Positions 51,202 through 59,543 of a DNA stretch of 64,000 nucleotides are shown piece after piece. Numbering within the stretch: the first letter of the stretch is position 1; every line of letters begins with the position of its first letter. A program made the translations under genes and the position numbers. Location: NCBI RefSeq assembly GCF_003815015.1, contig NZ_RKRE01000001.1, positions 504,460 to 568,459 on the forward strand. Reading direction: 5' to 3'. The notes beneath the pieces are model-generated. The model saw only the letters and a program-made list of their open reading frames with translations, ran no database searches and was not told the DNA's origin. The DNA is from Thermodesulfitimonas autotrophica. GTDB lineage: Bacteria > Bacillota > Desulfotomaculia > Desulfotomaculales > Ammonificaceae.

Positions 51202-52683
51202 TTATTCAGGTTTAATATTTGCCTCGATCCAGGAAGCGGCACGCTCCAGCCGCTCAAGACAACGCTCCTTCCCCAAAAGGGCGATGATATCAAAAAGGCC
51301 GGGACCCACCGTCCGTCCCGTCAGGGCAAGCCGTGTCGGGTGGATAAGCGCCCCACCGCTGATCCCCTCCGCCTCGATTAGACGGCGGTAAGCCGCCTCC
51401 GTTTCGGCCACCCCGAAAACTGCTACCCCGGCCAGGGCTTCCCTCCCCTTGCGGAGTAAGGCAGCCACACCGGGCGCCGTGAAGAATTTCTTCACGCCCT
51501 TCGGATCGTAACCGAAATCGTCGCGGAAGAAGTATGCCGCCATGTCCGCAAGTTCAAGTAGGGTGCGCGCCCGCGACCGGACTGTTTCGAGGACCTTGCG
51601 GACGTAATCCTCCTGCTGCGGGTCCAGAACCGCACCGATGAGTCCCGCCGCGCGCATGAAGGGCAAGGCCAGTTCTACCAGGCGTTCGAGCGGTACGCTG
51701 TTGATATACTGGCTATTGAGCCAGGTTAACTTTTGAACGTCGTAGATGGCGGCGTGCTTGGAAACCGCAGCGAGGGAAAACTCCCGGATGATCTCTTCCC
51801 GGCTCAATATCTCCCGCTCGTCGCCCGGCGACCACCCTAAGAGGGCCAGGTAGTTGAAGAGCGCCTCCGGCAGGTAGCCCTGGCTCCGGAACTCTTCAAC
51901 ACCTGTCGCCCCGTGGCGCTTGGAAAGTTTCGAACGGTCGGGCGCCAAAATCATCGGCACGTGAGCAAAAGCAGGCAGGGGATAGCCGAGAGCCCGGTAA
52001 ACTAAGATCTGTTTCGGTGTGTTAGAAAGGTGCTCCTCCGCCCGGATTACGTGGGTAACGCCCATCGTGACGTCGTCTACCACACAAGCGAAGTTGTACG
52101 TAGGAACCCCGTTTGACTTCATAATAATAAAATCATCAAGCGTCGCGTTTTCAAAAACCACCGTCCCGCGGATCAGGTCCTCAACGACCGTCTGGCCGTC
52201 CGGCGGCACCCTAAGCCGTACAGCCGGTTTCCGCCCCTGGGCTTCTTTCGCCGCCCGCTCCGCTGGGGTAAGTTCCCGGCACCGGCCACTGTAGCGTGGG
52301 ACTCTCCCGGCCTTACGCGCTTCCTCCCGTTCGGCCGCCAGCTCCTCCGGCGTGCAGTAACAGAAGTAGGCCGCACCCGAAGCAACCAGCCGCTCCGCCT
52401 CCCGCCGGTAAAGCGCCAGCCGCTCCGACTGCCGGTACGGCCCGGCGGGACCGCCCTTATCCGGTCCTTCATCCCAGTCAAGCCCGAGCCAGCGCAGGCT
52501 CTCGATGATCCCCTGCGCCGCGCCCTCAATATGCCGCTCAAAATCCGTATCTTCCAGCCGCAAGATAAACTTCCCGCCGTTGGCACGGGCGAAAAGGTAA
52601 TTAAAAAGGGCCGTTCGCGCCCCGCCGATATGGAGGCTTCCCGTTGGACTCGGCGCAAACCGCACCCTGACACCTGATAGCAA
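51202..52683 (-). CDS. gltX: Glutamyl-tRNA synthetase
   Basis: This class I synthetase of 493 residues has the HIGH-type motif SLHIGGARTALFNYLFAR near residue 15, the KMSKS equivalent KLSKRHGATG, and the helical anticodon-binding C-terminal half typical of bacterial GluRS. The start is TTG at 52683, 10 bases after AGGAGGTG. The gene ends just upstream of the two tRNA genes it is likely to serve. Whether it is the non-discriminating type, charging tRNA-Gln too, is likely but not visible by eye. Confidence 0.96.
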   Translation of the reverse strand: MLSGVRVRFAPSPTGSLHIGGARTALFNYLFARANGGKFILRLEDTDFERHIEGAAQGIIESLRWLGLDWDEGPDKGGPAGPYRQSERLALYRREAERLVASGAAYFCYCTPEELAAEREEARKAGRVPRYSGRCRELTPAERAAKEAQGRKPAVRLRVPPDGQTVVEDLIRGTVVFENATLDDFIIMKSNGVPTYNFACVVDDVTMGVTHVIRAEEHLSNTPKQILVYRALGYPLPAFAHVPMILAPDRSKLSKRHGATGVEEFRSQGYLPEALFNYLALLGWSPGDEREILSREEIIREFSLAAVSKHAAIYDVQKLTWLNSQYINSVPLERLVELALPFMRAAGLIGAVLDPQQEDYVRKVLETVRSRARTLLELADMAAYFFRDDFGYDPKGVKKFFTAPGVAALLRKGREALAGVAVFGVAETEAAYRRLIEAEGISGGALIHPTRLALTGRTVGPGLFDIIALLGKERCLERLERAASWIEANIKPE

Positions 52684-52739
52684 GACTCGCTTACACCTCC
52701 TGAAATAGCTTGGCCGAAAAGATTAACCGGCTGCCGCCA

Positions 52740-54050
52740 TTATAATTCCCCCGTCTGCCTCTGTAAAGAATTGTTCGCGTCCTCCGGAAGATCTTCTCCT
52801 GTCTCCTCAGAAAGCTCTCCCCCTACCTCCCGCCGGACGTAACCCGTCCCACCGCAGTGCGGGCACGGTTGGAGCAACATTTCCGCCAGGCTCGGGCGCG
52901 ATTTTTTCCTGGTTAACTCAACAAGCCCGAGCTTCGTGATCCCGAGGAGGTGCGACCGCACCCGGTCGCGCCGCAGGGCTTCCTCCAAGACCGATAGAAC
53001 CTGCTGGCGGTGCCTCTCCTCCACCATATCGATAAAATCGATGATGACGATGCCGCCGATATTCCGCAGCCTGAGCTGACGGGCAATCTCGCGCGCCGCT
53101 TCAAGATTTGTTTTGACCACCGTCTCCTCAAGGCTTGCCGATCCAACGTACTTACCGGTGTTCACGTCGATGACGGTGAAGGCCTCGGTCCGGTCAAAGA
53201 CAAGATAGCCGCCCGACTTCAACCAGACGCGCCGCTTCAGAGCTCGCTCCACTTCCTGCTCTACCCCGTAGGCCGCCATCAGATCCGGCCCGGTTTCGAG
53301 AAAAACCCGGTCTTTAAGCTCCGGGCCAAGGTCCGCGATTATGGATAGGACTTCCTGCCGGAGCGCTTCCGAATCAACCACTAGACGGTTAACGTCGCCG
53401 GTAAAGAAATCCCGCAGGATGCGTGGCAGGAGGTCGATATCCCGGTAAAGCAGTCTGGGCGCCGGCTCCCGCGCCTTCACGCAGATATCCTCCCAGCGCT
53501 TAACCAGCATCTCCAGGTCGTGCCGCAGCTCTTCCTCCCCGACGCCCTCAGCGGCCGTCCGGACAATGAGCCCCATCCCGGTAGGGCGAAGCGCCGTGGC
53601 TATTTGCCGCAAGCGTTCCCGCTCGGCAGGAGAACCGATCCGCCGCGAAACGCCTATGTGCTGGACGCTCGTAGCCAGCACCAGGTACCGTCCTGGAAGC
53701 GTCACGTGCGCCGTTACCCTGGCGCCTTTAGCCCCGAAATGGCTCTTGACTACCTGGACGATTATTTCCTGCCCGGGCTTTAAAATCTGCTGAATCTGGA
53801 GCCGCCCGCTCCGTTTTCCCGCTAACACCCGGGCGTCTTTAACGTAAAGAAAGGCGTTTCTCTCGAGGCCGATGTCCACAAAAGCGGCTTCGATGCCGGG
53901 CAGAACGTTTTCTACCCGGCCCTTATAAATACTGCCCACGAGCTCCGCCCCGGGCGGTTCAAAGTAAACCTCTACGGGAACGTGGTCCTCAAGGACCGCA
54001 ACGCGCATCCGGTTGCCCGCCGAGGAAACAATAATTTCCTTAAGCATCAC
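52740..54050 (-). CDS. Ribonuclease E/G family protein
   Basis: The 436-residue protein has an S1 RNA-binding domain (GSIYKGRVENVLPGIEAAFVDIGL), an RNase H-like part and the DNase I-like catalytic segment with FTVIDVNTGKYVGS and IVIIDFIDM (metal-binding aspartates), and the zinc link CPHCGGTGYVRRE near the C-terminus. Length fits the RNase G class, acting in mRNA decay and rRNA processing. The start is GTG 54050 or ATG 54047. It lies downstream of the TIGR03936 gene, a usual clostridial order before rplU-rpmA (not in the window). Confidence 0.93.
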   Translation of the reverse strand: MMLKEIIVSSAGNRMRVAVLEDHVPVEVYFEPPGAELVGSIYKGRVENVLPGIEAAFVDIGLERNAFLYVKDARVLAGKRSGRLQIQQILKPGQEIIVQVVKSHFGAKGARVTAHVTLPGRYLVLATSVQHIGVSRRIGSPAERERLRQIATALRPTGMGLIVRTAAEGVGEEELRHDLEMLVKRWEDICVKAREPAPRLLYRDIDLLPRILRDFFTGDVNRLVVDSEALRQEVLSIIADLGPELKDRVFLETGPDLMAAYGVEQEVERALKRRVWLKSGGYLVFDRTEAFTVIDVNTGKYVGSASLEETVVKTNLEAAREIARQLRLRNIGGIVIIDFIDMVEERHRQQVLSVLEEALRRDRVRSHLLGITKLGLVELTRKKSRPSLAEMLLQPCPHCGGTGYVRREVGGELSEETGEDLPEDANNSLQRQTGEL

Positions 54051-54070
54051 TTACGCTCCCATCGCAGCAT

Positions 54071-54760
54071 TCAGCCGAGGCTAACCGTACGGTCACCGGC
54101 CACGGTATAAAGTCCGGTGCGGTAGTAGTCAAAATCTTCCGGCGCTCCCGGCAGTAGTCCCAGCCGCCAGAGAGTCGCCGTTACCTCTTCGGGGCGGACG
54201 TTACCCTCCTGTCCGGCCTGCACTAACATCGTCACTACAATTTTCCCTTCTTCGAGAGAGGCGTCAAGGGCAAAAATTCCCGGGCGGATATCGCGCTCCT
54301 TCGGCCCCTTTTTCCCCTGGCGCACACTTTTAATCTCCCCTGCCTGCAGCACCCTTTGCACCGCTTCGGTCAGGGCCGCCTCGCAGAGTCCCGCAGCCGG
54401 CCTCCCCTCTGCCCGGTAGGCCGCCCGCCGGACCGCCGCCATGAGGTTGGCCTCTTCGCGAGGCACGCGCTTGACTCGCACCAAGGTCAGCCCTTCCGGC
54501 AAAACCGGCCCGAGCCGCGCCTGCACCAGTTCCGGGGCCACAGGCACCCGCAGATAAGCGTCGACGAGTTCCCTCAGCCCGGCAACCCCGACAGGTAGCG
54601 GCGCCGCGAAAACCAGCCGGGAGCGCGGATTGAACCCTTCCGAGTAGGCGAGCGGCAACCCCGCCCGGCGGCACGCCTGTTCAAAGAGACGCACCAGGTC
54701 CAGATGGCCGATCCAGCGGGCCGGTCCCTCTTTACGAAAGGTGATCCGGTAACGAAACAA
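54071..54760 (-). CDS. TIGR03936 family radical-SAM-associated protein
   Basis: The 229-residue protein starts YRITFRKEGPARWIGHLDLVRLFEQACRRAGLPLAYSEGFNP, the DUF2344/TIGR03936 signature, and has no iron-sulfur motif of its own. It is always the neighbour of TIGR03960 radical-SAM proteins, sometimes fused to them, and probably supports the same reaction, perhaps on RNA. TTG 54760 with GGAGGAGG at 6 bases is chosen over the upstream start and overlaps the partner gene by 29 bases. Confidence 0.9.
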   Translation of the reverse strand: MFRYRITFRKEGPARWIGHLDLVRLFEQACRRAGLPLAYSEGFNPRSRLVFAAPLPVGVAGLRELVDAYLRVPVAPELVQARLGPVLPEGLTLVRVKRVPREEANLMAAVRRAAYRAEGRPAAGLCEAALTEAVQRVLQAGEIKSVRQGKKGPKERDIRPGIFALDASLEEGKIVVTMLVQAGQEGNVRPEEVTATLWRLGLLPGAPEDFDYYRTGLYTVAGDRTVSLG

Positions 54761-56606
54761 GCCCGTCCTCCTCCGCCAGCACCGGAGCCACACCGAAAGC
54801 CGGGCAGACCCCGCAAGCCATGCACTTTTCCCACCGGCAATCAGGCGTAATCTCCCCGCGGTAGGCCCGCTGGTGCTCCTCGATCAAAAACTCCCGGCTC
54901 ACTCCCACGTCAATATGGTCCCAAGGCAGTACCTCACCGTACGCGTAGCGCCGCTGGGCGTAATCCTCCGGTTGGAGCCCGGCTTCGGCAAAAGCCTCCA
55001 GCCACCGGGCCAGACTGAAGTGCTCCCGCCAACCGTCAAAGCGGCAGCCCCGCCGCCAGGCGCCAAGCAACACTGCACCGAGCCTTCTGTCGCCCCGCGC
55101 GAAGACGGCTTCAAGCATGCTCATCTCCGGGTCGTGCCAGTCGAAATCGATGCGCCGGTCTTTTAAGCGCCGCTTCAGGTAGCGGATCTTCTCCGCCAAC
55201 ACCGCGCGGGGCACCTGTGGCTCCCACTGAAAGGGGGTGTGCGCCTTCGGGACGAAACAGGCCACACTCACCGTCACCCGCAGCTTCCCCTTCGGAACGC
55301 CACACTCTTCCCCTACGCGCAGGACATCGCCTGCCAGAGCCGCAATCCCGTCAAGGTCCTCTTCCGTCTCCGTAGGCAGCCCAACCATGAAGTAGAGCTT
55401 TACCCGGAGCCATCCGGAAGCGAAAGCCGCCTCCACCGCCCTTAACAATTCTTCCCGCGTAACCCGCTTGTTGATCACGTTGCGCAGCCGCTGCGTTCCA
55501 GCCTCTGGCGCAAAGGTGAGCGTCCCTTTGCGGACTTCCTGCAAGCGCCGGGCGATTTCAACCGCAAAGGCGTCGGCCCGCAGGGAAGGAAGCGAGATGC
55601 TCACCTTATCCGGCGTGAAAGTCTCGATCAGCCCGTCGACCAGCGGCAGGAGCCGGGAATAGTCGACAGAGCTGAGCGAAGTCAGGGAAATCTCCTCGTA
55701 ACCCGTATTTTTTGCTAGTTCCCTGCCCTGGACGAGAAGCCGCTCCAGGCTTTTCTCCCGTACCGGCCGGTAGATTATTCCCGCCTGGCAGAAACGGCAG
55801 CCCCGGCTGCACCCCCTGAAAATCTCTATCATCCCCCGGTCGTGCACCGCCTCGACCCAGGGGATCACCGGCCGTACCGGGAAGGGAGCCCCGTCTAAAT
55901 TTGCCACCACGCGTTTGGTCACTTTCTCCGGGATGCCGGGGTATAGAGGGCGAACGGAGGCTATCCGGCCGTCTTCCTGGTAACGCACCTCGTAAAAGGA
56001 AGGCACGTATACGCCGTCAATCGCAGCCGCCTCCCGAAGGAATTCCTGCCGTCCCTTTCCCTCCTGGCGCGCTCTGATATAGGCGTCGAGCAGTTCGTGA
56101 ACGACCTCCTCCCCTTCGCCAAGCACAAAGAGGTCGAAAAAGGCGGCCAGCGGCTCGGGATTGAAGGCACATGGACCCCCGCCGATTACCAGCGGTTCAC
56201 TCTCACGCCGTTCCGCCGCCAGTGGACTTACGCCCCCGAGTTCCATCATGTTAAGCACGTTCGTATAAGTAAGCTCGTATTGGAGGGTAAAGGCGAGAAT
56301 GTCGAAATCACTGAGCGCCCGGCGCGACTCGAGCGAAAAGAGAGGTATCCGCTCCGCCCGTAAAAGCGCCTCCATATCTGGCCAGGGAGCAAAGACCCGT
56401 TCCATCAGGGCGTCCGGCCGCCCGTTTACTATGGCGTAAAGAATCTGGAGCCCGAGGTGGGACATCCCGACTTCGTAAACGTCGGGGAAGGCAAAAGCGA
56501 CCCTTACCTTTACTTTCTCCCAGTCTTTCTTTACCGCGTTGTACTCGCCGCCCACGTAGCGCCCCGGTTTTTCAACCAGGCGCAGCAGCCGCTCCACATC
56601 CCGCAT
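54732..56606 (-). CDS. TIGR03960 family B12-binding-type radical SAM protein
   Basis: The 624-residue protein has an N-terminal B12-binding-like fold (VRVAFAFPDVYEVGMSHLGLQILYA), then the radical-SAM core with IFRGCSRGCRFCQAGIIYRP (CxxxCxxC) at about 266-284, and a C-terminal cysteine group CMACGVCPAFG that may bind another cluster. Its substrate is not known to me. The ATG at 56606 follows GGAGG. It is the first gene of a run to TIGR03936 and the RNase E/G gene. Confidence 0.92.
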   Translation of the reverse strand: MRDVERLLRLVEKPGRYVGGEYNAVKKDWEKVKVRVAFAFPDVYEVGMSHLGLQILYAIVNGRPDALMERVFAPWPDMEALLRAERIPLFSLESRRALSDFDILAFTLQYELTYTNVLNMMELGGVSPLAAERRESEPLVIGGGPCAFNPEPLAAFFDLFVLGEGEEVVHELLDAYIRARQEGKGRQEFLREAAAIDGVYVPSFYEVRYQEDGRIASVRPLYPGIPEKVTKRVVANLDGAPFPVRPVIPWVEAVHDRGMIEIFRGCSRGCRFCQAGIIYRPVREKSLERLLVQGRELAKNTGYEEISLTSLSSVDYSRLLPLVDGLIETFTPDKVSISLPSLRADAFAVEIARRLQEVRKGTLTFAPEAGTQRLRNVINKRVTREELLRAVEAAFASGWLRVKLYFMVGLPTETEEDLDGIAALAGDVLRVGEECGVPKGKLRVTVSVACFVPKAHTPFQWEPQVPRAVLAEKIRYLKRRLKDRRIDFDWHDPEMSMLEAVFARGDRRLGAVLLGAWRRGCRFDGWREHFSLARWLEAFAEAGLQPEDYAQRRYAYGEVLPWDHIDVGVSREFLIEEHQRAYRGEITPDCRWEKCMACGVCPAFGVAPVLAEEDGLVSLPDHLS

Positions 56607-56697
56607 TGAATGACCTCCGCGTTATGTTATAAATTATACCAGAATTATCTTCCCTGAGCAGACCCTTCATTCCTTAAAATTTTCCCCCGCGAAATAA

Positions 56698-56722
56698 AAA
56701 AGGGGGGCGGCCCCCTTTTTCA
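56698..56722. terminator. Bidirectional terminator
   Basis: AAAAAGGGGG and CCCCCTTTTT flank a short GCGG loop between the minus-strand S-layer gene end at 56770 and the TIGR03960 gene. It should end the S-layer gene. Confidence 0.8.
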
Positions 56723-56769
56723 CCCATAGGTCAGGTAACGAGCGGTTACGGCCCACCCCCAAAAGGCGC

Positions 56770-58119
56770 CTACGCGCCCCCGGTAATCGCGAGCAACCGG
56801 TGGATTATAGCAGCAGCCTCTGCCCGCGTAACGCTCTTCTCGGGCCGGAAGGTGCAGTCCGGGTAGCCGGTGACAAGCCCTTGCGCCAGGGCTATGCCGA
56901 GAGCATCCCGGGCCCACACCGGAATCGCGCCGGCGTCGCGGAAGGTCAGTGCGGCGGGTGCCGCAGGCCCCAGCCTTTTGGCCGCAAGCCGCGTCGCCAG
57001 GACGGCAAGCTCCACCCGGCTGACCGCCCGTTCCGCCCCAAAACTCACCTCTCCGTTCGGCTCCGGGTAACCCTTCACTATTCCCTCCTGCACCGCCGCC
57101 GCTACCGCCTCCCGCGCCCAAGCGGGGATACACCCGGCATCCCGGAAATTTAGCACCGCCGGATCACCGGGCGCGAGACCCAACAGCCGCACCAGGATGA
57201 CGGTCGCCTCCGCCCGCGTCATTTTCTGCTCCGGCCTGAAGGTACCATCGGGATAGCCGTAAACGAGCCCCCTTACCGCAAGCTCACCCACCACTCCGGC
57301 CGCCCAATGCCCCTGTAGATCGCTAAAACTGAGCCGCGGCGCCGCCGGCAGCGAGGGACCCGCTGCCGCCACAAAGATATCGGTAACCCCGTTCCTATCG
57401 CCCGTCACCAGGTTATCCGCCTCCGAAGCGAAAGCAACCAGCCCACCGCCGGCCAGGCATGCCGTCAGGCTGTCACCGTTTCCCGCACCGTTCGGCGAAA
57501 CGCTCACCCGCTCCAGACGGTGCGTCTTGCGGTCGTAAATAAAAACGTCCGCCTTTTTGTTCGTGTCGTCCGCTACAAGGTTGTCCGAGTCGGAAACAAA
57601 AGCCACGAACCGCCCGTCCGCACTAATGGAAGGGAAAAGATGCTCGCCGTTTCCTTCCGTACCGCTGCTCGAAACGCTTACCCGCTCGATCGTCCGCGTT
57701 GTCCGGTCGAAAACGAAGACGTCCGGCTTGCGGTTCTTATCCCCCGCCACTAAGTTGTCTGCCTCCGAAACAAAAGCCACGTACCGCCCGTTGGCGCTGA
57801 TACTGGGCAGGTAGCTGCTCCCGTTCCCCTGCTGGCCGCTGTCGGCGACGCTTACCCGCTCGATCCGCCGCGTTTCCCGGTCGTAAACGAAGACGTCGGC
57901 CACCCTGTTCGTATCTCCCGCCACTAAATTGTCCGCGTCGGAGGTGAAAGCAACGTAGCGCCCGTCGGCACTGATGGAAGGGTGGTAGCTGTCCCCGTTG
58001 GCTTCAGCACCACCGTTAGTAAGGCTCACGCGCTCTTGCACCGTCAGGCCACCGAGAAGAGAAAGCGCACCAAAAGAAGACGGAAGGCTAAAGATGGATA
58101 GCAGCAACACCAGCGTCAC
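56770..58119 (-). CDS. Exported beta-propeller protein with three S-layer homology domains
   Basis: Residues 1-20 form a hydrophobic signal sequence. From about 28 to 250 there are four repeats of about 54 residues built on ERVSV...GNG...PSISADGRYVAFVS...DNLVAGD...DVFVYDR, a TolB/PD40-type propeller. Three SLH domains follow (about 262-315, 325-380 and 390-445; FSDLQGHWA, YPDGTFRPEQKMTRAEA, YPDCTFRPEKSVTRAEA) that bind pyruvylated cell-wall polymer. GTG 58119 has only a weak site; AAGGAGGGG at about 58161-58169 would instead serve an in-frame CTG (58155) or ATT (58158), so the true start may be non-canonical. Confidence 0.88.
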   Translation of the reverse strand: MTLVLLLSIFSLPSSFGALSLLGGLTVQERVSLTNGGAEANGDSYHPSISADGRYVAFTSDADNLVAGDTNRVADVFVYDRETRRIERVSVADSGQQGNGSSYLPSISANGRYVAFVSEADNLVAGDKNRKPDVFVFDRTTRTIERVSVSSSGTEGNGEHLFPSISADGRFVAFVSDSDNLVADDTNKKADVFIYDRKTHRLERVSVSPNGAGNGDSLTACLAGGGLVAFASEADNLVTGDRNGVTDIFVAAAGPSLPAAPRLSFSDLQGHWAAGVVGELAVRGLVYGYPDGTFRPEQKMTRAEATVILVRLLGLAPGDPAVLNFRDAGCIPAWAREAVAAAVQEGIVKGYPEPNGEVSFGAERAVSRVELAVLATRLAAKRLGPAAPAALTFRDAGAIPVWARDALGIALAQGLVTGYPDCTFRPEKSVTRAEAAAIIHRLLAITGGA

Positions 58120-58294
58120 ACCGAAACCCCATATAAACCACGAGCTATTTCGCAGAATGACCCCTCCTTATAAAGCATATAGGAGAAAAAGACGGCAGCA
58201 AGCGCCATAAAAAGCAACTCTCGCCTTTTAAGGCGATTTTACGCAGAAAACCGGTTCCCTGTCCATATGGAGTTGGTGGAAGTAGAGGTAACAT
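58120..58294. other. Region upstream of the S-layer gene
   Basis: The gap to tRNA-Pro is about 380 bases. This part contains the strong AAGGAGGGG of the S-layer gene and a 7-bp inverted repeat TCGCCTT/AAGGCGA (58221-58236) followed by TTTTA on the plus strand. No standard riboswitch was recognised. Confidence 0.4.
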
Positions 58295-58423
58295 CTGGCC
58301 GATCAAAGAAAAGAGGCGATTGCGCTTTCCATCGAAACGCGTAGGGAGCAGGGGCTGCCGCCTGGATATGAGATCGCCGAAGTGGAGGTAGCGGACGAGT
58401 TCATAACACTTCTCGGAAGGTGA
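58295..58423 (+). CDS. Possible 42-residue gene with CTG start, or gene remnant
   Basis: From CTG 58295 the plus strand reads LADQRKEAIALSIETRREQG, then LPPGYEIAEVEVADEFITLL and ends GR at TGA 58423. Composition (helix, then an acidic strand) looks like a real protein, not a shadow. A GAGGT site lies upstream, but a TAA stands two codons before the CTG, so no ATG, GTG or TTG is available. I do not recognise it. It may be a non-ATG small gene or the end of a decayed one. Confidence 0.3.
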   Translation: MADQRKEAIALSIETRREQGLPPGYEIAEVEVADEFITLLGR

Positions 58424-58499
58424 TAGAACTGTAAAACGAGCAGGGGAACTTATCCAGTTTTTGTGGTTAGGCTCCGGTCCGACGAAGCCTTGATATTCC

Positions 58500-58577
58500 T
58501 GGTCGGAGCGACAGGACTTGAACCTGCGGCCTCTACCACCCCAAGGTAGCGCTCTAGCCAAACTGAGCTACGCCCCG
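58500..58577 (-). tRNA. tRNA-Pro (GGG)
   Basis: Acceptor CGGGGCG/CGCTCCG with one G-U pair, anticodon stem CTACC/GGTAG, loop TTGGGGT, so the anticodon is GGG and reads CCC. The CCA end is encoded (58500-58502). It stands alone between the S-layer gene and the TerC gene. Confidence 0.95.
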
Positions 58578-58654
58578 ACCCGTTTTCTATTATAACCCGG
58601 TAAAGAAACAACCGTCAAGGCACGCCGTCCCTTTATAATCGTTTTGCTCTAACC

Positions 58655-59383
58655 TCAATGGCGCCGCCAGGCGGAAACTCCCGATTTTGCCCGTCTAGTG
58701 GGGGCAGACCAGCTTATCGTCTTTGTCCGCGCGCGCCGCCGGTTTTGCCACTGCGCCACAATAATCACGCCCACCGCACAAAGCAACTCCACGGCGAGCT
58801 CCATTTCGTGTGGGACCCGGTAGAATTGCCAGACAAACGGGTCCGTCACCATGAGCTCCCCGCCTACCTTACCCAGGATAGCCGCCGCAATGTAGGCCGT
58901 CACCGGGAAGCGGTCCATGAGAAGGCAGAGAAAACTCGACCCGCACACCACTAAAGGAATACTCAACCCCAACCCGAAAAGAAGCAGCGGTAAATTACCT
59001 CTAGCTACCGCGGCAATCGCGAGCACGTTATCGGTACTCATCACAAAATCGGCAACCACGATGAGTCTGACCGCCTCGACCAGGCTGCCTGCTTCCCTGC
59101 CATCCACCTCGCAGGCCGCGTTCTCGCGCAAGAGCTTAACCGCAATCCAGAGGACGAGCAATCCACCGATCAGCTTGAGGAACGAGAGCAGGATCAGCTT
59201 CGACGCCACGAAGGTGAGGCTAACGCGCAAAATTACCGCCGCCGCTGCCCCAAGGACAATCCCGGCAAAACGCTGGCGCCCACGCAGCCGGCGCACCGCC
59301 ATGGCGATAACGCAGGCGTTGTCGCCCGCTAAAACCAGATCGATCAGGGCAATCTCAAACGCTCCCAAGAAAAGAGGCTCCAT
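58655..59383 (-). CDS. TerC family membrane protein
   Basis: The 242-residue protein has about seven membrane helices with the family acidic positions: ALIDLVLAGDNACVIAMAV in the first helix and VVADFVMSTDNVLAIAAVA in the fourth. It belongs to the YjbE/YkoY-like TerC proteins, several of which export manganese or help metallate secreted proteins. No yybP-ykoY manganese riboswitch is visible upstream. The last 30 residues are basic. The ATG follows AAGGAG. Confidence 0.9.
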   Translation of the reverse strand: MEPLFLGAFEIALIDLVLAGDNACVIAMAVRRLRGRQRFAGIVLGAAAAVILRVSLTFVASKLILLSFLKLIGGLLVLWIAVKLLRENAACEVDGREAGSLVEAVRLIVVADFVMSTDNVLAIAAVARGNLPLLLFGLGLSIPLVVCGSSFLCLLMDRFPVTAYIAAAILGKVGGELMVTDPFVWQFYRVPHEMELAVELLCAVGVIIVAQWQNRRRARTKTISWSAPTRRAKSGVSAWRRH

Positions 59384-59543
59384 AAAGGCTCCTTCTCGAT
59401 AGAATAAGCGCTGCCATGTCCAAGCTGTCTCATAAATAATATTTCGACCCCAAGCAAAATATCCTCCTCACCGGGCGCCAAAACAGCTTTGCCGGGCGGG
59501 GCTCCGTCAGGGGGTGTGATGCACCAGCAAAAACCGGCCGGGC

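Noticed and set aside
58145-58561. 138-codon minus-strand frame across tRNA-Pro
   Set aside because: It reads through the tRNA and through the non-coding leader of the S-layer gene; no domain or ribosome site.
58655-59543. Manganese (yybP-ykoY) riboswitch upstream of the TerC gene
   Set aside because: The region 59384-59543 has no recognisable conserved loops of that class.
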